Shown here piece by piece: positions 10,881 through 20,904 of a stretch of DNA of 21,418 bases (its first letter is position 1; each line of letters opens with the position of its first letter). The notes under the pieces are model-generated. The model ran no database searches, was not told the DNA's origin, and worked only from the letters and a program-made list of their open reading frames with translations. The stretch comes from Lobulomyces angularis (lineage: Eukaryota; Chytridiomycota; Chytridiomycetes; Lobulomycetales; Lobulomycetaceae). The DNA lies in contig JADHYX010000378.1 in assembly GCA_027604685.1 (NCBI GenBank), positions 1-21,418 of the forward strand, given 5' to 3'. The translations under genes were made by a program, and so were the position numbers.

Positions 10881-12295
10881 TTATGGCAGTTTTGATTTTT
10901 TACTTGATACTCTCACACTGTGAAAATTTTCAGTGCCGTTAAAATCAATTTCTTTTTGAAAAGACTTAGTATTCGTGTTTTGATATTTACTATTTCTACT
11001 ATTTTTAATATCCTTTTTTTTTTTTTTTTTTTCAAAATTGGATGTATAAATTGAAGGAGTTTCCTGAGAGTCTGAAAAAAGTAGTTTTGGCTTATGCAAC
11101 GGCAAATTTTCTTTTAATCGTATTGCATCTATTGAATTTGATTGTCCTTCTACCAAATACTGTAGTTCCAATTCCTAAATGGTTGTTTAGCAAATGCCTT
11201 AAAGTTATTCCGGTGAATTACCTTCATCCACATCTGCGCTTTATATCTCATGTGCATTCTTTCTCTAGCTTTTCTAGCACCTTGTAATGCAACAAGATCG
11301 TCGTCATACCCAATTTTTTTTTTTTCCATCATTTTTTTGTAGTCTCTGATGGCATTTTTAATTTCCTCTTGTTCTTTCTTTATAATTATTCTACTTCTTA
11401 ACTCACTTCTTTCAATTTTTAATAGTAAAGCCGGATTTGGTACTTCATAAGCCATGTATTTGCTTTTTATTAATCTGGGCATATTTTTCAGGGTCTTTTT
11501 AGTTAAATTCACTGGATTAAAGCTGGACTTCGGGTTAAGTTGAAATGGTTGGTACTTAAATTCTTCATCACCACATCCTTCCAGTAAATTATCATCAAAA
11601 GAGTTTTGTTCTCTATCTGTTTCAGGAAACTTTTCCTCTACAATTTCGGTTTTGATCATGTTATTCGTGTTGCTGGTATTTTGATTTTGATTTTGGCTAT
11701 TTCCAGTGTTACTACTTTGTGTTTGCTGCAATTATTAGTTGTAAATAAAAAATAATATAAAAAGAGCAAAAAAAAAGTGAAATTTTTTTACATTGACTTC
11801 TGCTGAATAATTACTACTAGATGCTAAGGTACTATCCAAATTTATACTAACTGAGAGCCTTGGAGCATTCACGTTTGCACTTACACTGTTAGAGTACTTC
11901 TGCCTCACATTTTTTTGAAGGTGTGTATAATTTTTGTTTGAACTATGTGAATTTTTTTTTTCTATTGAATTTGGAATGGAAGGCAATCTGGATAAATCTG
12001 CTTTAAGACTAAAATCATTGTGTTTTTGTAGATGCGAAGAGTTACTGTTTTGTAAATCTGAATCTGACGTTTTTTGCGTCAAATCTGCATTGTTCTGGTT
12101 ATTTAAATTACTGTTGCTGATATCATCCGATATTTGGGTGTTACATCTTTCGCGCCATCTACCATTTGAAAAAATTTGTTTATTATGTAAAGTCCTTTTA
12201 AATCTCTCTGAAAGTAGAATTGGAGTAGGTCCACCTGTTAACGATGAGTCTGTTCGACATAGCGATGCTAGCGGTTCAACATGCACAGCTGACAT
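10881..12295 (-). CDS. Unrecognised protein, N/S-rich with a charged helical C-terminal half
   Basis: Three exons (12295-11792, 11725-11222, 11174-10881) give 433 residues. I do not recognise the family. The first 55 residues are fairly ordinary (HVEPLASLCRTDSSLTGG, then an SERFKRTL segment and GRWRER). Residues about 60-190 are low-complexity, rich in Asn, Ser and Gln. From about 230 it changes to a basic, probably helical region: PRLIKSKYMAYEVPNPALLL, then ERSELRSRIIIKKEQEEIKN and ARKARERMHMRYKAQMWMKE. The tail is Lys/Ser-rich with a KKSKLP end. An IKTE sequence fits the sumoylation consensus. The second intron (11221-11175) is inferred because it has a good GTAATT donor, a GCTAAAC branch-like site and a TTTAG acceptor, and it opens an in-phase frame to 10881. 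Without it the protein would end at 11150. A nuclear or chromatin role is only a guess from composition. Confidence 0.75.
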
Positions 12296-12545
12296 TTCCT
12301 CTCAATTTTTTTTTTTATTTTTTTTTTTTTAAGCAATGAGTCTGGAAATTTCCAATTAAACTACAAAAAAAAAAAAAAAATTACAGCTTCTACATTTGAA
12401 TAGCAATAAAGAAACTATTATATTAAAATAAATTCAAAGGACCATAAAATAAAGTAATCTACATCTAAATCTAAAATTAAAATATCAATCATTTAATAAT
12501 TATCTAATCTAAAAAATCTAAATCAGCAAGTCATACCTGCATCTA

Positions 12546-13162
12546 TTAAACACCTGAGTCATAATTTTTTCTTTGCATTTCTCTTTTTTTCTTCTTTTTC
12601 TCCACGTAACTTTTAAACCAACACAAACTAAGCAGTGAAATTAGTAGGAAAACCATAAAAATGGTTATTGAAGCGAAGGGGGGAATTGTTGTAGCTTTGC
12701 TATGATCTAAAAAGAAAATAAGTAAATTTTTATTTTTATTTTTAATTACTAACCCATATTACTTCCGGTTAAATCTGCTCCATCTAAAAGGTTTCCTGTT
12801 GGTAAAAAAGGTTTAACATCAGAAAAATTAACATTTATTGCTGGTGACACATCAGGAAGTTTAACTTTACTTCCTATCGTTGGTAAAACAATTGCATTCT
12901 TAGTCGAGCTTGGTAGATTGGAAGTTCCATTAATCCTACTTTTGGTGTTAATGTTCGTTTCTAGTTTAATTGTCGAAGTTGTTAAACTGGGTACAACAGA
13001 ATCGCTTTTTGTTGTAGTTACTTGGGTTGGGATATTTTTAGTTGTAGAGGAACTATCATCAGTTAAAACATTCTCCACCTGTTCAGTTGCTTGGGCTCCA
13101 ATGCTAGATTTATCATCAGCTGTAACAGAAGGTGCTAAGTTGGACTCTTCAGTTGAATTCAT
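12546..13162 (-). CDS. Small Ser/Thr-rich single-pass membrane protein, unrecognised
   Basis: Two exons (13162-12754, 12706-12546) give 189 residues. The first 136 are rich in Ser, Thr, Asn, Val and acidic residues and contain no Cys, as in glycosylated extracellular stalks. One hydrophobic segment (about 147-167, FASITIFMVFLLISLLSLCW) is followed by a strongly basic tail (KSYVEKKKKKREMQRKNY). The basic residues after the segment suggest that the tail is cytosolic and the N-terminal part lumenal or outside. There is no N-terminal signal peptide, and I found no upstream exon that could supply one, so the segment may act as its own signal-anchor. The layout recalls fungal wall sensors, but the Cys-rich domains of the Wsc family are absent, so I assign no function. 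The intron has a GTTAGT donor and splits a Gly/Asp junction in phase. Confidence 0.7.
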
Positions 13163-13684
13163 TATACTTCAGTTAACTAATACAGTATTATTTTACACTA
13201 AATCCTCTTTTTAAATAATTAAAATTTAATTGCCTATTTAAATCTAAATTTCCATTACAAATCATCAATTTTTATGTTTTCTTTGCCATGTTAACTTCAA
13301 AACCCCCCAGTACATTTTCAACCTGAGTTCAAAAAGCTGAAGGTGACAAATCTAAAGTTTTTGAAAGTCCGATTGTGATTTAGGGTCAAAATCAGTTTCT
13401 TACACTTTACTTGGGGGTCTAAATTAAATTTCACTGCAAGCATGTTTTTAAATAACATTTAAACATACATTAATAATTAATAATCTCTAAAATCAGGTAA
13501 CAATGATGTAAAAATAAATTTATTATATAACTTTATTTAGAAATACCAACAAAACTAAAAAAACAATATAATCAATATTAAAATTTTCCATAATCCATAA
13601 ATAGAAAAACTCAAGATAGAAAAAAAAATCCAATTATCAACCTAAAACACAAAAGAATACCAGAAGATACAATTGAACATATGT
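13163..13684. other. Intergenic region between the membrane-protein gene and CRM1
   Basis: About 520 nt between two minus-strand genes. It holds a 115-bp segment with inverted ends (13303-13417) that is richer in G+C than its surroundings. The rest is AT-rich. A 41-codon minus-strand ORF (13443-13318) lies over that segment and is not supported as a gene. Confidence 0.55.
13303..13417. repeat. Possible MITE-like element with inverted ends
   Basis: The left end reads CCCCCCAGTA and the right end TACTTGGGGG, whose complement is CCCCCAAGTA, so the ends match at 9 of 10 positions. Weaker symmetry continues inward (AGTA followed by CTGA at similar distances). Runs of five or six C or G are rare in this window. 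I see no clear target-site duplication and no second copy here, so the call rests on the ends and composition alone. Confidence 0.35.
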
Positions 13685-16600
13685 TTAATCTTGCATTTCA
13701 TCAGGCCTTAAAATCATGTAAGTTTTAAGAAAAAATTGAAATTAATTACCTTTCTGACGGCTTGACCATTCCGGGAATCAATAAAGCTTGTTTTAATTGC
13801 TCCTCCTTTAATTTTTTTGCTTCGGCCTCCCTTTCATCCAACATTAAGTCATTTCCAGCAAATTCCTAAATTATTAGTTATTGTTTTTAAATGTATTATG
13901 TTACTTTTAGGGAAATTAAGAAATCTCTAAGGTGATTTTTGAAGGCATTGTAGTCTTTGCTTAATTCAAATAATCCTGTAACAAATTGCAAAATTTGGTT
14001 TCTTCAAAATTTTATTAAAAAAAAAAAATATTTTAATGTTGAAATTTAAATTTGTATATTTCTTACGGTGTTAAGTGTGGAAATGCATTCTGCAATAACC
14101 CGCAAACATATTCTTTCAAATAATCGCGGTTGCTTAAATTTGGATTAGTCACTTGAGTAGGGTTATAAAGTTTAGCTTCGATTAAATTATCTTCAACAGT
14201 TTTAAACATTTTCATTAAAATTTGAGATTGCAGTTTAAAACCTACATTATGGATGTGTTTAATTTAGCTGAACAATAAATTTCTTACCACTGCTATAAAA
14301 ACTGTTTGTAAGAACATAGAGTATATCTTGTAAAATAGAGCAAAAAAATTGTTGATGAAAAGCGTTACTAACGACGGGAGGCATTTTACTAAAATTATCA
14401 AACATATCTGAACAGATCTGTAGTCCCATATCACTTATATCCCGCATACTATGCTTAATTCCCCAAATAATACTATCCATATACAGTTTAAAAGGCTGCG
14501 GAGGCAAGCTGAGTAATGCTAAAAAAAAATTAAATTAAAATTAAAAAAAAATATAATACTAAATACCGTTAAAGCAGTGACCATTCAGAGCGTGTAGCAT
14601 TTTATAAAAGGCTACCCTGTGTTCAGGAAAATCTTCAAAATTTCTGCTGATCATTTGCAAAGTACACTCAAAAACTGCATCGAAAACCCCTGCAACTTTA
14701 TCTGACATTAAACCCTAACATCAAAAGATAAAAAATTAGCTTTTAAAAAAAAATAGTAGAAATTACTTCTAATCTTGTAAAAATAGTAGCCATAACACTA
14801 AGAACTTCAGCGTCTCTAGCGTCCTCCACATTCTGTCTATAATCCAATAAAATTGCTTCCAAAAGTGGGGGAATTAAATTTGCATTTACAGTTGGTAGAT
14901 CTTCAGCTTTTTGGATATATATTTCAACTAACTTTAAGATTTCTTTCTTAATGGTTCTCATTCCTCTTACTCTAGGAGTTTTCGTAGCAACTTCACCTAT
15001 TCAAATAACAGCTGTAAAAATCATACCATAAAAATTACTTTTACCTTGCGAAGCGACAGATGAAGATATTAATCCAGACACAGCTTTATATAAAGATAAT
15101 AAATCTAAATAAATTCTTTGAATTTGTATAAAAAAAGGAGATCCAATAGATGAACACGCTGAAACGTTGGTTTTCATAATATTTCCCAAAATTTTTATAT
15201 TGACACTGTCTTCTAAAACATTAGCATTGACCCGTGCTTGCTGCATTTGACTATCCCACTACAAAATATAGGATGTTATTTTAAGGAAATAAATAAACTT
15301 ACAAATCCATTTGGGATTTCCATACACTTTTGTATTAGTCTATCTTGAACAATCTTTGTTGGTTGAGCGGATATCATATGACCCACCGCTTCGTAAAAGG
15401 TGTGCACTTGTGACGGGGTCAAATCATTGGTAATGGTTTGGATATTCTGTAAGATTTCTTCAATATAAGGCATAACCTCGTTTGGTTGTTGCATTACAAA
15501 GTGCCTTCTGCACTTTTGGGCAATTTTAATAAATGTGTCACAGGCCATATCCTGAACCCCTAAAAAACAAATGATGATTCAATTTTTTCATAGTAAGATA
15601 AAAAAAAAACCTTCGTGACTTTCGTGCATGAACTCAAATAATTTGTTAACAACAGTTTTCAAAAATTTCCAGTGAGCTTTTAAAAACCTTGGGTATTGCC
15701 CAACTACATACATGATGTTGGAAGCAACTACGGCTTTATTGTCCTTCCCTCTTCTAACTTCACATAACCCTAATAAGTCCTTAATAACCGAAACTAAAAA
15801 TCTCTTTTCCACCTCCTCATTCATTGCACCGGATATGGAACCAATAGCCCAACAAAGGGTATTTAATCTTTCCCAAGTAAATTCTTTTTCGTCCATCTAA
15901 AAATTGGATTTATTGAATTCCTAATCAAAAAAGAAGCTACTACCTGAAGTGTTAGTTTATCAATCATAATCCTCTCTGTATCTTCGGTATCTAAATGTGT
16001 CAAATAAACTAAGATCTCTTTCATGGACTTGTAAACAACTATTGTATCACTTTCCTTAATAAATTCTCGCACAATCTCTCCCTCATCGTTTTCAACAATC
16101 AAAACTTCCTCAGGTTTTACCATTCTTTCAATCATAACCACTCGCAGCCTGGATAGAATTGCAACATAATTGTGCTTTCTATGGAGCTGCTGATGAGTAA
16201 TACGATTTGCTTGATTGTGATTTAATAATGGATCTGCGGGAGGAACTGCTTGAATTTCCTCAAAAAGAGATTGCACCTAAAAATTAAAAGTTTTAATCTC
16301 AAAAGTTCTTAAGTGTTACCATTTTAGCCCAGTATTCTATACATATTTTAAATAGTTCCCTTTCTTTTATTTGAGATATTCGGATTAGATATATATGTGC
16401 AATGTTCAAACATTGGCCAGCTGCTGGAATACTTGGAACCATTCCTTCCACCGCCTAATAAAAAATAAACATGGTTTTACTATCAAGTAAAGTATTTGTA
16501 CTAACTTTTAGATGAGACCATAAAAATGTCGTTAAAAATAATGCTAAATTTTGTATAAACTCTTGATCTTCGTCATTGGCGTTGTCGTAAATGCTCATTA

Positions 16601-17935
16601 GGTCTAAGGGTGTAAATTATAATTAAAAATTTGGTTCATTGCTGAATTTTATTTACCTTGATCAACCGGAATAAGTTTCTGAATAACCTCCATTACCATA
16701 ATAAACAATTTAACAAATCTTTCATTGTATTCGGCTCCAACTCGTAGGGAACCTATTTCAGTTAAACATTTCAAAGTTGGGTTTCGAAAAAGGGCTAATT
16801 CATTTCCCAAAAACTACAGAAAATAAAAATTGAAGATTAATTAATAAAAATTCACAGTCGAACTGCAATATTGGAATATATAACCTTACCCTTTCTATTA
16901 AAATGGTTATTAAATTAGTTTCAAAAATGTATCCTAGAGGAATCCAATTTAAAAATTTTAAAAGAGTCTCCAACGTTGTTTTAATTAGAGAGGGTTTTGC
17001 TGCTTTTTCTAAAATTTCAAAACAGAGCTGAAATATTTCTGAAAATTCCCCGCACATTTGATTTTTTAAGTTTTTAGTCTTTTCTTGGGTCATTTGCTCG
17101 GCACTGAAATCAAAAATTTCTTCACTAAATTTTTCAAAAGATTTCAATTTAGGTTAAAGACAAAAAAACATCTTAAAGGTAATATTTACCTAAGCAATTT
17201 TAGAATCACCATATTATTTTCACATAAACTTAAGAAAGCAAAAGTTAGGTCAATAAATATAAAAAAATATTGAAAATTAATTACGCCAAATTCGATTTGC
17301 TTGACTGCACTATTTCTGGAATAAATTGAGGCCAGTTTGCTGGCCAGTCTTGCTTTAAAATCTATAGGAAAAATAAATACGTTATAAAATTAAACAAAAT
17401 TGAAACCTACTTGTACTAAAACTAAGTTAAGTTTGCTAAGATAAGTCTTATTTTTTTCCATTGCAGCATCATCACTTGACACTTTAATGATTTGTGCAAC
17501 AACGAACGTTCGAATGCCTGTTCCAAAAAATAAAACAAAAAAAGTTAATGCAATAAAAGGGTTACATCTCATACCTTGGCGTTGCTCTATAGGTAAAACC
17601 TTCCACATAGTTTTTATTAAAGATTCTAATATTTGAAGGGCAATAAACTAAAATTTTTTTGAGGTGATCAGTTAAAAAAAGTATAAAATGAGACCAATAC
17701 CTTTGTTTGCATGAAATTAGATTGATCTAAAATAGAATCCACTCTTTTCCATGAGTCCGGATTTTGTTGAAAATGCATTAAAACTTTATTTGCTTCACTT
17801 CGCTAAAATAAAATCTTAGATTTACCAAAGTTAAATTTTTATTATTACTTCGTTGACATTAGTGCTATTAAAAAATGTTTTAACTACATTGTCAAGAAGA
17901 TTGATATCAAAATTATCTACTAAGTTTACAGACAT
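13685..17935 (-). CDS. CRM1: Exportin-1 / CRM1 nuclear export receptor
   Basis: Twenty-one exons give 1072 residues, matching the usual length (human 1071): 17935-17849, 17802-17701, 17647-17575, 17517-17411, 17361-17285, 17228-17190, 17124-16890, 16813-16657, 16603-16506, 16454-16320, 16276-15944, 15896-15611, 15559-15303, 15258-15045, 14996-14767, 14714-14567, 14518-14288, 14241-14067, 14001-13905, 13865-13750, 13706-13685. CRM1 carries leucine-rich NES cargo out of the nucleus with Ran-GTP. Landmarks: DINLLDNVV near the start, the importin-beta N-terminal repeat, [18 protein letters not shown] block, [22 protein letters not shown], the NES-groove [18 protein letters not shown] with Cys526, [40 protein letters not shown], and an acidic C-terminus (RPDEMQD). 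The Cys aligns with human Cys528, the leptomycin B target. The splice at 15610 uses an unusual GTTTTTTT donor. Confidence 0.97.
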
Positions 17936-18162
17936 TTAAAACTATTAAATTATAAAAAAATCAGTTTCTAAAAAAAAAAAAAAAAATCAAATTTTTTAAA
18001 ACTTGATGAAAAAAAAGTAGGAAAAAATCGTGTCTCAAATTAAAACAACAAAAACAACTATTAATTCTTTATGATTGAAATTATTATTCATTTTTGACAT
18101 CATTTCTGGTTTTTTAAATTATTGGTAACATAACTTTACGAACATTACAAGTTAATTAATAA

Positions 18163-18306
18163 ATGCTGTCAATTGCAAATGGATGGATTACAGTAAAAAA
18201 AGGAGATGAATATTTTATTTTACTTCCTATAACTTATTTTTATGTTTGTGTACCTTTCATGGGATTATATAAGAGGTTAATTTCTTTATTACAAAACTAT
18301 TTTTAA
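18163..18306 (+). CDS. Possible small membrane protein (47 codons), doubtful
   Basis: The ORF starts at ATG 18163 and ends at TAA 18304-18306. It has a short polar start (NGWITVKKGDEY) and one hydrophobic stretch with FILLPITYFYVCVPFMGLY. Its codons are less A/T-biased than surrounding noncoding DNA. A splice from the GT at 18282 to a TTCAG at about 18332 would shorten it to 40 residues. The LLPIT and YV segments faintly recall the C-terminal half of PIG-Y-type GPI-anchor subunits, but the first membrane span is missing and no upstream exon joins in frame. It may be a small gene, the end of a decayed one, or chance. Confidence 0.25.
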   Translation: MLSIANGWITVKKGDEYFILLPITYFYVCVPFMGLYKRLISLLQNYF

Positions 18307-18929
18307 CTTTATATACAAATTTGAATTATTCAGCGTATAGGATGTATTATTAAGGAAACTGTGAACCGTTGTTCAGCCTGAGAAGTTTTTGTAACAAAAT
18401 CACAGCAGACGTAACTTTGAATTAGTGATCTTCAAAGTCTATAAATTCAGTTTGAATGGTTATCAGTATAACTAACTGGGTAATATAAGGAATTAGATAT
18501 CCAAAAAGAAATGCTCTATTGCTGAAAATTTTGGGAAAAATCAAGTAACAGCATCAGAATTTCACATAATTAATTGTTTAAAAGAAAAAAAAAAATTGTA
18601 AATTACTAATAAAAGCAACACTTCATTCAAAATGAAGTTATGTAACATTTTCCAATCTTATGGATTGATCTATCACTCGTCACTCCTTCAAAGTTTAATA
18701 GGGGTGTTGAAGAAGTATGATGAAAAATGTATGATTACTGGGCAATGTTAAATGATTAAAAGAGTTATAAGTAGATGTTGTTCTATAAGCTTATCTTTAT
18801 GATTGAAGGAAATAGCACTTCTTTAACGGTTCACTGAATACTTACATACTGCATCTAAGAATACTAATATTGAAAAAACAATATCATTAACTTCATGTAA
18901 CTTAAAAAAATGCAATTAAATCTATTTTA

Positions 18930-18986
18930 ACAAAAAAAACCAAATAACTTGAATTTTTTTTTAACAACAAAAAAACCAAGTGACTT
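18930..18986. repeat. Short A-rich direct repeat
   Basis: Two imperfect copies of about 20 nt, an A-run followed by CCAA and then ACTT or GACTT, lie at about 18930-18950 and 18967-18986. They are probably slippage-type noncoding repeats. Confidence 0.4.
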
Positions 18987-19005
18987 ATATTATTTTATGG
19001 AAAAA

Positions 19006-19025
19006 AAAATAAAATAAAATAAAAT
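19006..19025 (+). repeat. (AAAAT)4 microsatellite
   Basis: Four tandem AAAAT units sit in the 5' flank of the Zn2Cys6 gene. This is a simple repeat and I see no sign of function. Confidence 0.8.
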
Positions 19026-19221
19026 AAAAATTAAAAAAAAATTAAACAGATTTGAAAAAGTTTATGCTTTTTTTGTAACTGTTTATTTTAAAAAAAATCC
19101 AAATATAATTTATAGAATGTTAAAAATTTTAAGGAAAAATTTTGTTTTTTTTTTTTTTTTTTTTAAAATAGAAAAATTAAAAAAAAAAAAAAAACAATTC
19201 ACACTCCGAAACCAAAAAGGA

Positions 19222-20354
19222 ATGAGTTTCACTACTGATACTGAGCTTCACCATGAAGGCAATTTAACAATTAAAAACAATTCTTCAAACACCGATGCTA
19301 TCAATTTATCAAATGAAAACTATATATCCATTTCTATTAATGAAAAACCTCCTGCAAAGCGAACGCAAGTCAGAAATGCTTGGTAAACATTATGTTTTAA
19401 AAAAATGATTCTATGCCTTTTTTTTTAATTTAATAATCATATACTTGATGATGCTCCCATTATTTTTTTTTTGTTTTCATAATATTTTAATATTAAACTT
19501 CCTCTTTAGTACAAATTGCCAAAAGGCTTGTAAAAAGTGTGATGAAGTTAGACCATGCTGGCGCTGTAAGAAGTATGACTTGCAGGATTCTTGCTCTGAT
19601 TCAATAAGAAAGGAAAGACAAAAAGGTACACCTTATGGGACTTTTTTTTTAACCATTTTTTTTAGGAATGAAAAGAGGACCGTATAAAAAAAAAAATAGT
19701 GAAGTAGTTGCAGTAAAAAGAAAAGTTATAAATGATGAAGAAGATAACTCAGTAAAAAGCGAAGAGCACAATGGAGCAAAAATTGTCAAAAAGCGAAAAG
19801 CATATAAAAAGAAGCAAAAAACTGTAGCCTCCCCAGAAACGGTAATATAATATTTTTTATAGAGATCGTGCGTCTTAATTTTTACTTTGGGATTTCTTAT
19901 TTTCCCTCAAAGAATCAACATCAGATTTCATATTTCATTTCATTTTTTGAGAATACTTTATTTTGCTAACATTTTCTTAACTTACTTAAAGGTAACCTCG
20001 GATAGTATTAAAGTTGAACAGCAACCTGTAGAGAACGAAAATCAACTTTTAATTTTAAGTGAACTTTGTTCTGCGGTATTATCAACAAACGAAGATCAAA
20101 CTGTTAATGAAACGTCATTAATAAAGGAAGAAGAAAATCTCGAGAATGTGGCTGTGAAAAAGGAAGAATCTCAATACTTTTTACCTACACCTCCTAGAGA
20201 GTTAAGTCTGAATAAGCAAAATGATACAACAAAAATTGTGGAATTCAATGCTCATCCTGAATTTTATAGTAATTTTTCTATTAATGTGGATGAAGTGGAT
20301 TCCTTTCGATATAATGAGACTGTTTTAAATAAAGCTGTGAATGCTGATTGTTAG
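19222..20354 (+). CDS. Zn2Cys6 fungal-type transcription factor
   Basis: Four exons (19222-19382, 19510-19625, 19666-19841, 19992-20354) give 271 residues. The binuclear zinc cluster is at residues 54-82: C54-x2-C57-x6-C64-x5-C70-x2-C73-x8-C82, with DEVRPCWRC inside. The first Cys codon is split by the first intron, which supports that join. A basic stretch (RKERQKGMKRGPYKKK, 87-102) follows and should contact DNA or act as a nuclear signal. The KACKKCDxxRPCxRC form is closer to the Ert1/AcuK-like branch than to Gal4. The rest is short, acidic and low-complexity, with no fungal middle-homology domain. Four sites fit the sumoylation consensus (K123, K158, K196, K207). ATG 19222 was preferred to the in-frame ATG at 19117 because the added residues are poly-Phe and poly-Lys encoded by A/T tracts. 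The acceptor at 19991 is less certain than the others. Confidence 0.88.
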
Positions 20355-20904
20355 CTGGTTTTTTTCCTTTTTTTTTTTAAACAAATTTTTTTTTTTTTTT
20401 TTTTTGAAAATTTTGTTGATTTAAAAATAATTATTTTGAATAGTTTATATTTGTTTATTTTATTTTTTGTTTTCAAAGCAAAGATAAGGAGATCAAAATT
20501 ATTTTAAATTTATTTTATACTTAGTAGTAACTTTGATTTTATTTTTTAAGAATTGTTAATCTTTTTATTTAAAAATTAAATATATACTTTATCTTGAAAA
20601 ACTTTAAGTGATATTTGCAAATGTAAAAAAAAAAAAAAAAATATAAAAAGTTTTAAAAAGTTTTTTCCTTACATCATATTTTAAAAAAAAAGATTTAATA
20701 AACCGTTCAAGAAAATTTAAAAAAAAAAATAGAGGTTTATTAAAAGTACAAAAAAAAAAATTTTTAAAATGCAACAAAAGGTAATTTTTGTATTTTTTTT
20801 TTTAATATTATTTTATATTTACTTTGCAAAGAAAAATTATAAAAGTAAAAAAAAAACTATATATTCTATGGTCTAAATATATTTCTTCATTTGGTGAAAG
20901 AAAA
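20355..20904. other. Convergent 3' flanks of the Zn2Cys6 and DUF4360 genes
   Basis: About 550 nt dominated by long T- and A-runs (for example 20386-20405 and 20624-20640). It presumably holds both 3' UTRs. I see no coding sequence or RNA gene. Confidence 0.6.

Larger units (their letters stand above)
17936..19221. other. Divergent intergenic region between CRM1 (-) and the Zn2Cys6 gene (+)
   Basis: About 1.29 kb, the longest gap in the window, expected to hold both promoters. Its middle (about 18160-18900) has fewer homopolymer runs than other gaps. It holds a 47-codon + ORF (18163-18306), hairpins at 18414-18438 and 18620-18638, and a C/D-box-like arrangement at 18713-18843. The right part (18900-19200) is A/T tracts with short repeats. 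I found no tRNA or spliceosomal RNA signature and no conserved long ORF. Confidence 0.5.

Noticed and set aside
11150..11200. Direct read-through of the orphan gene's exon 2 to a stop at 11150
   Set aside because: A 47-nt intron with good donor, branch-like site and acceptor opens an in-phase frame of about 97 more codons. I kept the spliced form, though without transcript proof.
13318..13443. Forty-one-codon minus-strand ORF
   Set aside because: It lies almost entirely over the inverted-end element and has no recognisable domain. The less A/T-biased composition of that element is enough to explain it.
17085..17273. Plus-strand ORF opposite CRM1, and similar plus-strand ORFs at 9873-10181, 11934-12332 and 12918-13214
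   Set aside because: These are shadows of real minus-strand exons, often crossing splice sites, and have no homology of their own.
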